From JAFDZV01 sp035549015 (lineage in GTDB: Bacteria; Bacteroidota; Ignavibacteria; OLB7), in NCBI GenBank assembly GCA_035549015.1, contig DASZRW010000014.1, positions 1-64,000 of the forward strand: DNA of 64,000 nt. Direction: 5' to 3'. The first letter of the stretch is position 1. Each line of letters opens with the position of its first letter. The notes beneath the pieces were generated by a model that made no database searches, was not told the origin of the DNA, and was given only the letters and a program-made list of their open reading frames with translations. Positions 56,165-64,000 of the stretch are shown here, piece after piece. Both the position numbers and the translations under genes were made by a program.

Positions 56165-56335
56165 TTACCCTGCACCAACCGGCAGCAACTCATCGAGCCC
56201 CTGCCAAAGCCGGTCCAGTCCTTCTCCCATCAGACCCGCCCCCTCCACGGTCTCCGCCAGCAACTCCGGCCTGGCCTCGATAATCTGTTCCGTAAGAAGG
56301 AACGCTTCCTCTGCGTGGCGAACCTCCACCTGCAT
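56165..56335 (-). CDS. Possible small acidic protein, 56 residues
   Basis: The candidate reads MQVEVRHAEEAFLLTEQIIE and ends in WQGLDELLPVGAG. It is a single amphipathic, acidic helix-rich peptide of no recognised family. The composition is protein-like, but the ribosome binding site is weak (GAGAAC) and the frame upstream of the ATG does not look coding. It could be a real small gene or the end of a decayed one. Confidence 0.3.
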   Translation of the reverse strand: MQVEVRHAEEAFLLTEQIIEARPELLAETVEGAGLMGEGLDRLWQGLDELLPVGAG

Positions 56336-56785
56336 TGTATAGTTCTCGCGGAAGTAGTCCGACGGGATGAATTGATTGCCGTCCGATGCACCAGGCACCG
56401 GCATCGAGCGGCTTCGCCGAAGGCCACCGTATACCTGGTTCCATGCAGACGGCATCGAATGGCCGGCAACGTAGCGGCATGGATGAACGGATGCAAACAC
56501 GGTGAGGAAATATGCGGCGTGGTTGCGAGCATGCAACGAGCGTGGCAACCCTTACCGAACGGACCACAGGAGGCCGCCCCGCATGGATCGCCGCGTCCCG
56601 GCCTGTCGGGGCTGGCGACGGCCACCGGTGGACCGGTGCGGAGGGATACCCCCGACACCGTCTGGGTTGAACTTCTGCTACTGACAACAGGCATCGAGCA
56701 TCACGTCTATCGATCGTCTTCGCGGGACCCCGCGCAGCTGGGGCGACGCGACTTCTCGCGCTCAACGTACCGAACCGAACACTGC
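56336..56785. other. Gap between the small frame and the chitinase gene
   Basis: Several overlapping open frames exist on both strands, but none has a family pattern, good start or consistent composition. Nothing functional was recognised. Confidence 0.4.
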
Positions 56786-58123
56786 CTACGCAAAGCTCAC
56801 GTTCAGGCTCGCGATGATATCGGTGTTGCCGCCGCCGGCAAGCGGAACGTTCACGGTGGAACCGCTGAACGCCACGATGGACTCCCCCTGCGGCGCCGTA
56901 TAGGTGAACGGCATCTGCGAGGTCGAGCCGTTCATGCTGCCGAACGGTCCATAGGTGCTCCCGTTACGAGTCTTGATCGTGATCTGCAGCACACAGTTCC
57001 AGCCATACCACTCACCGGTGAAGCCGGTGATCTCCGTGATCGCGTCGCCGCCCTGAATCTTCACCGTGGAGGAGTTGCCGCTGCTCCCTCCGTGTTGCAG
57101 TTGCTGGTACTGTACCGTTGTCCCCTGGAAACGTCCGGTATTCGTGGTCTGGATGGCATCCACCACATCGCCGGAGCGAATTACCATCTGGGAGATCGGC
57201 GGATTGCCCGCTGCACCAACGATGGCCGTGTCGTCGAAGGTGCTTCCCGGAATGCCGAACACCAGCTCGTACAGAATCATCTGCTGCGCCTGTTCATACT
57301 GAAAGTCGTTGGAGTTCAGGCGCCACTGCGTGATGACGTTGTATCCCCCGGAGGTGTAGCCGTTATAGGCGTTCTGTGCCGTCTGATACGGCAGGGTGCC
57401 GTTCACTTCGAACTTGGCGCCATATGCCAGCAGGCTCCTGGAAACCCCGGCCCGAATGAACTCGCCGGGGTCGGTAAAGCCGGAGTACAGCTGAAGGTTG
57501 ACGAAATCGAACGCATCGCTCACGGTCTGGCCATCCAGCGTTCCAACATCGGCAGGTGAAAGCGTGAGGTAGTAGTATCGGCTCTGTGCGCTGAACGCGA
57601 AGCGAATTGCCGTGAACAGAATCTGAAACTGCTGCAGCGTGCCCGCGGATGACAGCGGATATTCCCAGTCCACATCGAAGCCGTCCAGATTGTAGTATTC
57701 CAGATACGCCACCAGATTGTTCGCGAAATCCGTTGCCGCCTGCTGCCAGCCGCTCTGCGGCCCGGAGAATATCTGCGTGAATTCATTCCGGCCGTAGCCA
57801 AGCGTAATCAGGATCTTGACATCCGGATTGGCCGCGCGTGCGTCGCGAATCAACCAGTCCATATACTGTTGATTGCTGTAGCCGTCCGGATGCGATGCGG
57901 TCTGCAGATCGATGGTATACGTGCTGCCGTCCCCCATCGGCACCGTGGTGAAATCGGTCTGGACGGTGTTCGCAAAGCAGATATTTACCATGTCCAGATA
58001 ATTGTATACGCCGTAGGCGATGAGCGACTGATAACTGCTGCCGGGCGTGGTGTAGTTGCTTCCCGAGGGTTCATCCTCTCCGAGAAAGATCCAGGCGTTG
58101 ACGCTCTTGCCGGGAGTTGACAT
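56786..58123 (-). CDS. GH18 chitinase with C-terminal jacalin-like lectin domain
   Basis: The 445-residue enzyme has a GH18 barrel in its first 300 or so residues, with the full catalytic motif DGFDVDWE (Asp147, Asp150, Asp152, Glu154 as proton donor), preceded by VKILITLGYG and followed by YYLTLSP and FDFVNLQLY. The last 120 residues form a jacalin-like beta-prism lectin domain (GDVVDAIQ, GGDAITEITGFTG, FGSMNG), likely to bind sugar. There is no signal peptide, unlike most secreted bacterial chitinases. AGGAGGAATC before the ATG fixes the start. It lies next to Tc cluster 2 and faces it. In Yersinia entomophaga, GH18 chitinases sit beside and decorate the TcA particle, so a partnership is plausible but not shown. 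Confidence 0.9.
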   Translation of the reverse strand: MSTPGKSVNAWIFLGEDEPSGSNYTTPGSSYQSLIAYGVYNYLDMVNICFANTVQTDFTTVPMGDGSTYTIDLQTASHPDGYSNQQYMDWLIRDARAANPDVKILITLGYGRNEFTQIFSGPQSGWQQAATDFANNLVAYLEYYNLDGFDVDWEYPLSSAGTLQQFQILFTAIRFAFSAQSRYYYLTLSPADVGTLDGQTVSDAFDFVNLQLYSGFTDPGEFIRAGVSRSLLAYGAKFEVNGTLPYQTAQNAYNGYTSGGYNVITQWRLNSNDFQYEQAQQMILYELVFGIPGSTFDDTAIVGAAGNPPISQMVIRSGDVVDAIQTTNTGRFQGTTVQYQQLQHGGSSGNSSTVKIQGGDAITEITGFTGEWYGWNCVLQITIKTRNGSTYGPFGSMNGSTSQMPFTYTAPQGESIVAFSGSTVNVPLAGGGNTDIIASLNVSFA

Positions 58124-58399
58124 GATTCCTCCTTTCTGGGTTGGGCAGGTGCATTGCTCGATGGCTACGGACCGGTAGCCATCGGCATGTGTGCAATGGA
58201 GAGGGGAGAAAAATATTTCGGGATCCCGATGGGTTGCCAAGGCCCCTTCTCGCACCGCGAATGCACTGCAACGGATTCCGCCGGCAACACATGCGTCACC
58301 GATTTGCATGAAGATCCTCCGAACCGGAGGGTATGAACTGGCGGATGATGTGGACCTCGTTGCCGCCGCTACGATAGCTACAATCGTGTGCTGCGACAA

Positions 58400-58415
58400 G
58401 TACATTATCATGTAC
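58400..58415. promoter_or_regulatory. Palindrome GTACATTATCATGTAC, chitinase side
   Basis: It is identical to the site at 8457-8472 and is 277 bp from the chitinase start codon, against 276 bp at the serine hydrolase. A shared regulator is inferred. Confidence 0.45.
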
Positions 58416-58424
58416 CCGCAAACG

Positions 58425-58439
58425 TATCGTTCTGCGATA
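58425..58439. promoter_or_regulatory. Inverted repeat TATCG-N5-CGATA
   Basis: It resembles the stronger AGATATCG-N5-CGATATCT repeat upstream of the serine hydrolase gene; even the spacer is similar (TTCTG here, TGCTG there). Confidence 0.35.
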
Positions 58440-58518
58440 TCAACTGTCACCGCGACGGCTCCGGGCATGGTGCAGAGGGGGCTTCCGTGCCGTCTGCAGG
58501 AGTGGGCTGCCTGCCCCA

Positions 58519-58806
58519 TTATTTCCTGAAGCCAAGCCCTTCCCGCCAGCTGCGCTGCGCAGCTTCGGCAGCGATCCGGGCCACCTGCCGTGCAGTTTCG
58601 GGAGTTCCGTCCCGGAGTATTCGGCCGGACGCTCCACCGTCGTAATACCCGCACGCTCCAGTGCGCGCCGGGGCGGAGAGCGTTGAGAGGAAACCGGTCT
58701 CCGGCTTTCGCTCCGCCTCATTGACCGCGCATGCGGGGCAGTCGCTGCAATTGTAATAGCGATGTTCCCTGCCGCATGTACGAAAGGTTCGTATTGCTGC
58801 GGCCAT
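58519..58806 (-). CDS. Small Cys-rich protein, unknown function
   Basis: The 95-residue protein starts MAAAIRTFRTCG. Four cysteines cluster in CGREHRYYNCSDCPAC near the N-terminus, arranged like a zinc-binding knuckle, and one more lies in GACGYYDG. The C-terminal third is a basic and acidic helix (ETARQVARIAAEAAQRSW). I do not recognise the family. The start is well fixed by AGGAGGAG just upstream; the open frame beyond it does not look coding. It is upstream of the chitinase gene on the same strand but separated by about 395 bp with operator-like sites, so a separate unit is likely. Confidence 0.7.
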   Translation of the reverse strand: MAAAIRTFRTCGREHRYYNCSDCPACAVNEAERKPETGFLSTLSAPARTGACGYYDGGASGRILRDGTPETARQVARIAAEAAQRSWREGLGFRK

Positions 58807-59411
58807 CGTCTCCTCCTGTTCCGAACATGACATCGGGCAAACGCGGCGCCGCAGCGACACGGTAGCGGCTTCATCGTACAATGATGAACCGCCGTATCCA
58901 CGGCGCAGCTCCGTTTGCAGCCCGCCGGCGGAGTTCAATTCCGCATCGCCATCGTATTACGATATATCGTGCGCGAAGAGCATTACCCTGTGGGGTACAC
59001 AAAGATGTACTCTTGTCTCAAGCCCGCATAAATGTACTTTTGTGTCTCGAACGTACGTTGCCGGTCCCGCATCGATCCCCGCTGACATGTTCCCTTGTGC
59101 CAGTAACGATGCGGTCACGAAGCAAGGTCCGCCTGCGCAGCGCAATCGGCGACGTTCATCGTCCAGTACACTCCCCTCTTCATAACTCCCGTTCATCCGG
59201 TGCACGCCGCAGCGCCATGCATACAGGCAATGTGCGGCAACAGACGATCATCGGCATTCGAATGCCGGGATGCGGTGCATTGCGCACAGCCATGATGCCG
59301 CCATCCGACAGGCCGGAGCGGCGCATGCCGACAATGCGAGCCGCCGGTCCGCTCATTGCCCAAAACGACGCCCGCGGGCGCATGCAACGTCACGTTCCGG
59401 AGATGCAGACA
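58807..59411. other. Divergent intergenic region, 605 bp
   Basis: The region lies between the Cys-rich gene (minus) and the two-gene unit at 59412 (plus). No credible gene was seen. It holds a CGATATATCG palindrome at 58960-58969 and a pair of direct repeats at 59005-59048, and is AT-richer than its surroundings around 58950-59060, as expected for promoters. Confidence 0.5.
59005..59048. repeat. Two direct repeats ATGTACTyTTG(TG)TCTC
   Basis: ATGTACTCTTGTCTC (59005-59019) and ATGTACTTTTGTGTCTC (59032-59048) lie 27 bp apart, start to start, on the same strand. GGGTACACAAAGATGTAC overlaps the first. The ATGTAC core is also a half-site of the palindrome at 58400-58415. They may be operator sites for a neighbouring gene. 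Confidence 0.4.
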
Positions 59412-59780
59412 ATGCCATCAATTTTCAACCCGGCAGATCGCGCGGATATCCTGCACATGTGCAACTCCGCCCTTCCCGGCATCCCGACACTCCTCGACTT
59501 CTCCAACGACCTTCACAACCGCTTCTACCTCAAGCAACTGGACCTGGCCGGGATCGACCGCGAGCAGTATCCGGAACAGTTCTCCGTGCTGGAGAGAACG
59601 CGCGAGAAACACACGCTGAAGGGAGCGCAGACGACGGCCGCAGGGGACGGCACCGTACCGGTGAGGCCGGTTCGGACCGGGAGGGGATTCAACGCGGAGA
59701 GGATGCCCAGCGCTCTGCGACGCAACACTGCAACCGGCAACGCAACAGACATGGAGTTGAAATCATGGCGGACAATCTGA
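59412..59780 (+). CDS. Unknown 122-residue protein, first gene of a two-gene unit
   Basis: The protein starts MPSIFNPADRADILHMCNSA and contains a helical region (TLLDFSNDLHNRFYLKQLDL, REQYPEQFSVLERTREKHTL) followed by a flexible basic tail. I do not recognise it. GGAG nine nt before this ATG selects it over another ATG three codons upstream. Its end overlaps the start of the next gene by 16 bp, so the two are translationally coupled. The helical head plus disordered tail would suit a small adaptor or scaffold, but this is only a description. Confidence 0.65.
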   Translation: MPSIFNPADRADILHMCNSALPGIPTLLDFSNDLHNRFYLKQLDLAGIDREQYPEQFSVLERTREKHTLKGAQTTAAGDGTVPVRPVRTGRGFNAERMPSALRRNTATGNATDMELKSWRTI

Positions 59781-60685
59781 AGTTCAGCAGAGTCATCTAC
59801 GATCCGGGAACGCTTCATGCGGAGTGGGTCGCAACGATACCTCCCCACTTCACCGGCTTTCGGGTAACGCTCAGGGCTGCGGGGAGCGCACCCCGGAATT
59901 TCCAGACGCAGGTTCCGAACATCACCATCCATCAGAGTCTGGAGCCGGCCGTGGGCCACACGCTGACGATCACGGTGATGGCGGGCGGCAGGCCTACCGC
60001 ACAAACGGCGACTGTGGACCTGATCACGGCCGCCCCGGTGATGACGCTGGTGGACAACAGCGGCGCAGATGTGCGCTACGACTGGACGGCCGCGCCGGGA
60101 CCGGTGCAGGGATACATTGCCATCCTGACGCAGACCGGCGGCGGCGAGTGGACCGTACGCACGGACGCCGCAACACTGACGGCAACATTCGATCGCCATC
60201 TCTCCTCCACCGCGGCGTACACGTCCATGGTGCGAGCGACGAATGCCGGCGGAGTGGTGCTGGGCCCGTCGAGCGACGTCCTTGTTCCACTGACGACAAC
60301 GCCCACCGATCCGACGGTGGCGGCAATGGGTACGCAGATGATCGTGGGCTGGATCACGGAGGTGAATCCGGAGGTGACATCGTATGTGGCGGACCTGCTG
60401 GCAAACGGCGCGAGCGTGGGAACCAGACAGGCGCAGGGCCCGCCGGCCATCTACGAACCGGCGCTCGTGGCCGGCACCATCTACACCGCAACCGTGCGGA
60501 GCGCAGGAGCAAAGGTGCTCGGGCCGTGGGTTCCTCACGTTGCCGGGCCGTATACGGCCAGCGCCGTGCTGGCCTACGATGCATTCGGGCGCGTGGAGAC
60601 GATCACGTGGAGTTCCTCCGGCTCGATCGCATACGACTACGAGGAAACTGCGGCGGTGACTTCGGCGCGGACCGTTGGGGCGTGA
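59765..60685 (+). CDS. Protein with fibronectin-III-like repeats, unknown function
   Basis: The 306-residue protein starts MADNLKFSRVIYDPGTLHAEW, with GGAG upstream. The chain is almost all beta and divides into about three 95-residue units with FN3-like strand patterns (ADVRYDWTAAPGPVQGYIAIL, TSMVRATNAGGVVLGPSS, TYTATVRSAG-like). A YD-like motif (YDAFGRVETITWSSSG) near the end resembles a single RHS repeat. There is no signal peptide. It overlaps the end of the preceding gene. The beta-repeat build suggests a binding or structural component; no family can be named with confidence. Confidence 0.7.
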   Translation: MADNLKFSRVIYDPGTLHAEWVATIPPHFTGFRVTLRAAGSAPRNFQTQVPNITIHQSLEPAVGHTLTITVMAGGRPTAQTATVDLITAAPVMTLVDNSGADVRYDWTAAPGPVQGYIAILTQTGGGEWTVRTDAATLTATFDRHLSSTAAYTSMVRATNAGGVVLGPSSDVLVPLTTTPTDPTVAAMGTQMIVGWITEVNPEVTSYVADLLANGASVGTRQAQGPPAIYEPALVAGTIYTATVRSAGAKVLGPWVPHVAGPYTASAVLAYDAFGRVETITWSSSGSIAYDYEETAAVTSARTVGA

Positions 60686-61177
60686 CGAACGACGCGTGGG
60701 AGGTGGCCTCGGGTGGATGCATTGCCATCGCACCCCATCACGATGCAGCCACCACTCGTTGACGGCATGGTTGGGGTTCGGCATGCCGGGCGATGTCCAA
60801 TCTCTCCTCTCGAGAGGCTCTTACCATAAACGGCCGATGGCATCCGGCTCAACGGGCCGGCAGACGACCGCCGACCGACGTGGACCTGGACGATGAAGGG
60901 ATGCCCTGATGCACGATGGGATAGGACAATACATCACGACAGGGCGCGGCGAGCGATGAACGCGGCTATGAACGATGAAGGCTGAGACAGGACAATGCGG
61001 CCATCCCGACAGGTGGAGGCGAGGAAGAGGCGGCGATCGCGACACCGGCGGTACGAGCCGGCGAGGCCGCTTCGCCGCGCTCGCAGGGACCGTGCTTGAA
61101 ATCATCGCGTCGGTATGTGCAGAGCCTCATCCGTTCATCTCACTGCATCGAATCACACACAACAGGAGACCCATTTC
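60686..61177. other. Intergenic region before the small secreted protein
   Basis: 492 bp without a credible gene. A perfect palindrome CCTCTCGAGAGG is at 60806-60817. AGGAG at the 3' end serves the next gene. Confidence 0.4.
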
Positions 61178-61582
61178 ATGAGAAGGACCTTCGTCGCCAT
61201 GATAGCGGCAGCGGCGCTCTTCGCGCTGCTGGCACTGCCGGGAGCCCAATCAGCCCGGGCGCAATGCGCAATCATCAACGTCTACAACTTCACCGGATGC
61301 GACGTGACGCTCTGCCTGTACGATGCCGGCGGCAACCGGGCCTGCATTCAGTTGCGGCAGCCGATAGGCCCGTACCCGCTCGCCTTCGTGGCGCCGTTCA
61401 ACCCGGCAGGAGTGATCAGCAGCGGGAAGAACCTGTATCCATTCGCCGGCTCTCCTGCCTGCACACCATGCGTCACCCTCCCCAGCCCTACCATTATCAG
61501 CGGCTGCTGCGCCACGGTCTGCTACGATCCGGTTGCCTGTACAATCACCGTGAACCCGTGCGGCCCGCCCTGCCTGCCGTGA
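61178..61582 (+). CDS. Small secreted Cys-rich protein
   Basis: The 134-residue protein has a clear Sec signal peptide (hydrophobic Ala/Leu core, likely cleavage after ARA). The mature part of about 106 residues contains around a dozen cysteines (CAIINVYNFTGCDVTLC, SPACTPC, SGCCATVCYDP, NPCGPPC) and many prolines, which suggests a disulphide-rich extracellular domain. I do not recognise the family, and there is no T9SS tag. Its Cys-rich patterns recall those of the secreted protein at 8839. AGGAG lies 8 nt before the ATG. A terminator follows. Confidence 0.8.
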   Translation: MRRTFVAMIAAAALFALLALPGAQSARAQCAIINVYNFTGCDVTLCLYDAGGNRACIQLRQPIGPYPLAFVAPFNPAGVISSGKNLYPFAGSPACTPCVTLPSPTIISGCCATVCYDPVACTITVNPCGPPCLP

Positions 61583-61626
61583 CGCACTGACCTCGCACGA
61601 CGGCTTTCGGCGGCGCCCGACTACAG

Positions 61627-61662
61627 TGAAGCCCCGGCACGTTCTCTCGAGCCGGGGCTTCA
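61627..61662 (+). terminator. Intrinsic terminator
   Basis: A 12-bp stem (TGAAGCCCCGGC with its complement) has a 12-nt loop. It lies 45 nt beyond the small secreted protein gene; weak T content follows. Confidence 0.6.
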
Positions 61663-62097
61663 ACACTTTGCGCCTGCGGTTGTGCGCATCCGCACAAACA
61701 GGTTTCCGCACGATCCGGCATCTATCGCATCACGATACAACGCGCACGCGCCACACCCTCATCCCACACGATGACGAAGGAGCTGCCGGCGCGACGAACC
61801 CATTGGTATCCACCCGGCAGATCCACACGTCCCAGCTCGAAGCATCGAGGCGATTCTCCCGGATCACCAGGAAGCGGTCGCGCAACGCAACCGCGCCGGT
61901 ACGCACACACGGAACGGCGATCGCCAGCAGAAGGAGAAGGGGGAGAGCCGGTCCTGGAGTGATACGAACCCGCGTTGCCAGGCCCGTGACTGAAACGAGC
62001 CCTGGCAGCGTGGGGACCGTAACGTGGAAGCGGGCGGGACGTTAGCCGGATAAGCGGACTTCTTCGGACGGTGTATTCGGTACGGTCGAAACGCAAA
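61663..62097. other. Stretch with frame-broken coding-like sequence on the minus strand
   Basis: No intact gene. On the minus strand one frame reads a leucine-rich stretch then ALRDRFLVIRENRLDASSW with high third-position GC. It has no start codon and its upstream stop is close, so it may be a decayed gene. Confidence 0.25.
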
Positions 62098-62130
62098 CAC
62101 CCCGCAACCCGGTAAGGAGGTTGCGGGGTG
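62098..62130 (-). terminator. Terminator of the DUF4157 gene
   Basis: A perfect 12-bp stem (CACCCCGCAACC with its complement) has a 9-nt loop. It lies 25 nt beyond the minus-strand stop, and TTTGCGTTT follows on that strand. Confidence 0.65.
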
Positions 62131-62154
62131 CTTCTACACTGCACTGCAGCACTC

Positions 62155-63627
62155 TCAAAAGAAATGCGGCGCCCCCTGGCGGTTCCACACCTTCTGCATG
62201 TAGGGGAGAAGGATCGCCAGCTTGGCGAAGACCTCCGGCGGAGGATTCGGCTCGCGGCTCCGGCGGAGCATGATGTTGTACTCCTCGATCGCCTCCGCCT
62301 GCTGCTCGGGATTCCACTTCTCCCACGGGATGTGCGCGTCGTGCGCCTCCTCCCAGTTGTATGCGCCGTCGCGGCTTCCCTTGCCGAGCGATGCCTTCAA
62401 CTGCGCCCAGAGACTCTTCGGGATGTAGGCCAGCCCACCGTTCTGATACTGCCACACATGTCCCATCTCGTGTATCAGGGTGATCATCCCTTCGTTGGAG
62501 AGTTCCATCGTGTCCCCCTTGAACTCTCCCCAGCTCGACTTCAGATGGATGGTGTTGCCGATCGTCTTCGGCGCGCCAACCGAAAGCAGGCTGTCGCGCG
62601 TGATGTGGATCTTGGAATAGTCGATGGAGTCCTTGTAGATCTCGCGTGCGTAGGCGATCTCCGCTGATGTCAGCGCGCGCCGTCTGGCCGTGAGCCGGTC
62701 TCCCAGCAGCGCGCCGCCGATTGCTCCCGCAACGGCGCCCACCGGACCACCAACCGCAAAACCGGCAATGCCGCCGATGATTGCACCGCCAACAACGCCG
62801 AGCACATGCCCAAGCTTCCGCCAGAAGGAGCGTTGAATAACTCCGCTCTGCGGTGCCTGGGTGGGGACGCTCTCCTTCACGCCCCCCTCCTTCGCTGTCT
62901 CCCGCTCGCCGGACATATCGTGATCCGATGTCTGCTCATTCAACCGGTCCCCCTGCTCCCTGCTGCCATGTTCGCCGCTGCGAGACCGGGCGCGGCTCGC
63001 ACCTCCCTGCTGCACCACGTGGGTGAGCTCATGTGCCAGCAAGGTACGCCCTTCGGTTGTGCCGGGAGCATACTCTCCCGCGCCGAACACGATGTCGCGC
63101 CCGCTGGTGAATGCGCGCGCCTGGATGGCGCGAGCGGCTACGGCCGCGCGGGCGTCCGCATGAACCCGCACGTTGCCGAAGCTCCAGCCGAAGCGCGTCT
63201 CCATGAAGTCCCGCGCGCCGCTCTCGAGCGGCTGGCCGGATGAATTCAATGCCTCATGAGCAATCGCAGGAGCCTCCATGCCGGCACCGTTACCGGCCCC
63301 CACCCCCTTGGTCTGCATTGCTCCGTTGGGCGCAGCCGCAATCGATCCGGATGAACCATCGCGGCCTGCCTGCGGCACCTGCATGCCCATCACGCGTTGC
63401 GCGATGCCGTCCGCCTCCTGCTCGTAGGCATCGCCCGGATCGTTCACGGCAAGCTTCGCCTGGATGGTGCGCTGGCCGTGATGGTACGCGGCTGCCGGCT
63501 GCGAGGGAGCATTCGTATCCTTTTCGATCCGCGAGTCCATGCGCCGATGAGTCGCTGCGGCTGTGAGGGTGGAGGGGGCTGTAGGGTTCTGCCCCCGCGT
63601 CTTCGATTGCTCCGCGAATGTCTCCAT
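62155..63627 (-). CDS. DUF4157 protein with two HExxH zinc-protease-like motifs
   Basis: The 490-residue protein has a disordered N-terminus, then a DUF4157 domain (about 50-210) ending in AHELTHVVQQGG (His199-His203). A polar linker, a Gly-zipper hydrophobic stretch (about 274-308, VVGGAIIGGIAGFAVGG) and a second metallopeptidase-like domain with HEMGHVWQYQNGG (His386-His390) follow. DUF4157 proteins are recurrent companions and probable cargo of extracellular contractile injection systems. The Gly-zipper may insert into or cross a membrane. The start was set by AGGAGTG; no signal peptide is present, consistent with loading into a particle. It follows a partial gene by 46 nt on the same strand. 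Confidence 0.85.
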   Translation of the reverse strand: METFAEQSKTRGQNPTAPSTLTAAATHRRMDSRIEKDTNAPSQPAAAYHHGQRTIQAKLAVNDPGDAYEQEADGIAQRVMGMQVPQAGRDGSSGSIAAAPNGAMQTKGVGAGNGAGMEAPAIAHEALNSSGQPLESGARDFMETRFGWSFGNVRVHADARAAVAARAIQARAFTSGRDIVFGAGEYAPGTTEGRTLLAHELTHVVQQGGASRARSRSGEHGSREQGDRLNEQTSDHDMSGERETAKEGGVKESVPTQAPQSGVIQRSFWRKLGHVLGVVGGAIIGGIAGFAVGGPVGAVAGAIGGALLGDRLTARRRALTSAEIAYAREIYKDSIDYSKIHITRDSLLSVGAPKTIGNTIHLKSSWGEFKGDTMELSNEGMITLIHEMGHVWQYQNGGLAYIPKSLWAQLKASLGKGSRDGAYNWEEAHDAHIPWEKWNPEQQAEAIEEYNIMLRRSREPNPPPEVFAKLAILLPYMQKVWNRQGAPHFF

Positions 63628-63673
63628 GGTCACTCCTGTTCGGTGTCTCCGTTGCGTGGCCGTTACGACGATG

Positions 63674-64000
63674 TCAGGACTTCGTCTCCCTGCTCCGTGC
63701 TCCCGCGAATGCACTCTTCAGCATATCCGTTGGGCTGAACGTCGGCTTGATCACCTCGATGTCGTCCACGGACGGAATACTGAAGGGCTGATCGGATGCA
63801 TAGTGGATGGGCTTCCGCATCTTGAGTCTCAGCTTCAGCCCTGGATCGTAGGTGTAGGACGCGAGATCCCAGGTCTTGTGTGTCTCCACCTTGAACGGCC
63901 CGATGCCTGCCTCGGCTCTGACGGTTGCCTGAAGGGCAAGGCGCAGGAGGAGGGCCATCGGCAGGTCGAAGTTGGCATCCAGCTCGAAGCGCCCCCTGCT
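63674..64000 (-). CDS. Partial protein, unknown, running off the right edge
   Basis: Only the last 108 or so residues are visible, without a start codon in view. They read as a beta-rich domain (FKVETHKTWDLASYTYDPG, LRLKMRKPIHYAS) with a charged tail. I do not recognise it. It precedes the DUF4157 gene by 46 nt on the same strand, so it is probably in the same operon. A contractile injection system component or cargo chaperone would suit the context but cannot be read from this piece. Confidence 0.7.
   Translation of the reverse strand, partial: SRGRFELDANFDLPMALLLRLALQATVRAEAGIGPFKVETHKTWDLASYTYDPGLKLRLKMRKPIHYASDQPFSIPSVDDIEVIKPTFSPTDMLKSAFAGARSRETKS

Larger units (their letters stand above)
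58124..58518. other. Intergenic region upstream of the chitinase gene
   Basis: No gene was found in 395 bp. It contains the ribosome binding site of the chitinase gene, the palindrome at 58400-58415 and an inverted repeat at 58425-58439 (listed separately), and ACGAT/ATCGT arms at 58371-58387. Confidence 0.5.

Noticed and set aside
61722..62144. 140-codon minus-strand frame between the small secreted protein and the DUF4157 gene
   Set aside because: Another frame has better third-position GC in the same place but no start codon; neither makes a convincing intact gene.
1..64000. CRISPR arrays, tRNA, rRNA genes and insertion sequences
   Set aside because: I looked for regularly spaced repeats, cloverleaf-like sequences, rRNA core motifs and transposase patterns by reading and saw none; the only spaced repeats are the ones listed. 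This was not a computed search.

Overview
The window looks like chromosomal accessory DNA from a GC-rich (roughly 60 % by eye) member of the Bacteroidota/FCB group, possibly a Kapabacteria- or Chlorobiota-like lineage. Three signs point there. Two complete secreted proteins and one edge-truncated protein end in type IX secretion (T9SS) type-A-like C-terminal sorting domains. Two promoters have the Bacteroidota-style -7 element TATGTTTG (TAnnTTTG). Most genes nevertheless have clear GGAG-type ribosome binding sites. The lineage is an inference; no rRNA or tRNA gene was seen.

Layout. (1) 1-12484: small single-gene units, mostly on the minus strand: a T9SS-tagged fragment, a cysteine hydrolase, DinB, GyrI-like, 7Fe-type ferredoxin, DUF1801, serine hydrolase, P-loop kinase-like, VOC and PaiB-like proteins. 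Two large secreted plus-strand proteins with T9SS tags lie among them. (2) 12911-32128: Tc toxin cluster 1, containing a promoter, a fused TcB-TcC protein with a GH19 glycosidase tip, and a TcA subunit split into two genes. (3) 32252-36259: a lipase-like hydrolase, a membrane protein, an ECF41-type sigma factor with a matching promoter and a divergent carboxymuconolactone decarboxylase, and a DUF559 nuclease flanked by two copies of a 42-bp repeat. (4) 36574-56130: Tc toxin cluster 2, with the same promoter and gene order, but a YwqJ-type deaminase tip and a SUKH-3 immunity gene overlapping its stop codon. (5) 56165-58806: a convergent GH18 chitinase with a jacalin-like lectin domain and no signal peptide, and a small Cys-rich protein. 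(6) 59412-64000: a two-gene unit of unknown role, a small secreted Cys-rich protein, a DUF4157 protein with two HExxH motifs, and a partial gene. DUF4157 proteins commonly accompany extracellular contractile injection systems, so such a system may continue beyond the right edge.

How the parts fit. In known Tc toxins, TcA forms the pentameric translocation channel and TcB-TcC forms a cocoon that holds and releases the cleaved C-terminal tip. Here BC is one polypeptide, A is split in two as in Yersinia entomophaga YenA1/YenA2, and chitinase activity appears twice: once as a cocoon tip (GH19) and once as a separate cytoplasmic-looking GH18 gene beside cluster 2. The two clusters are paralogues with interchangeable tips. 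The shared promoter suggests co-expression. The SUKH-3 gene suggests that the deaminase tip is dangerous to the producer or its kin, a feature of polymorphic interbacterial toxins rather than classical insecticidal Tc toxins. This combination is the most interesting content of the window.
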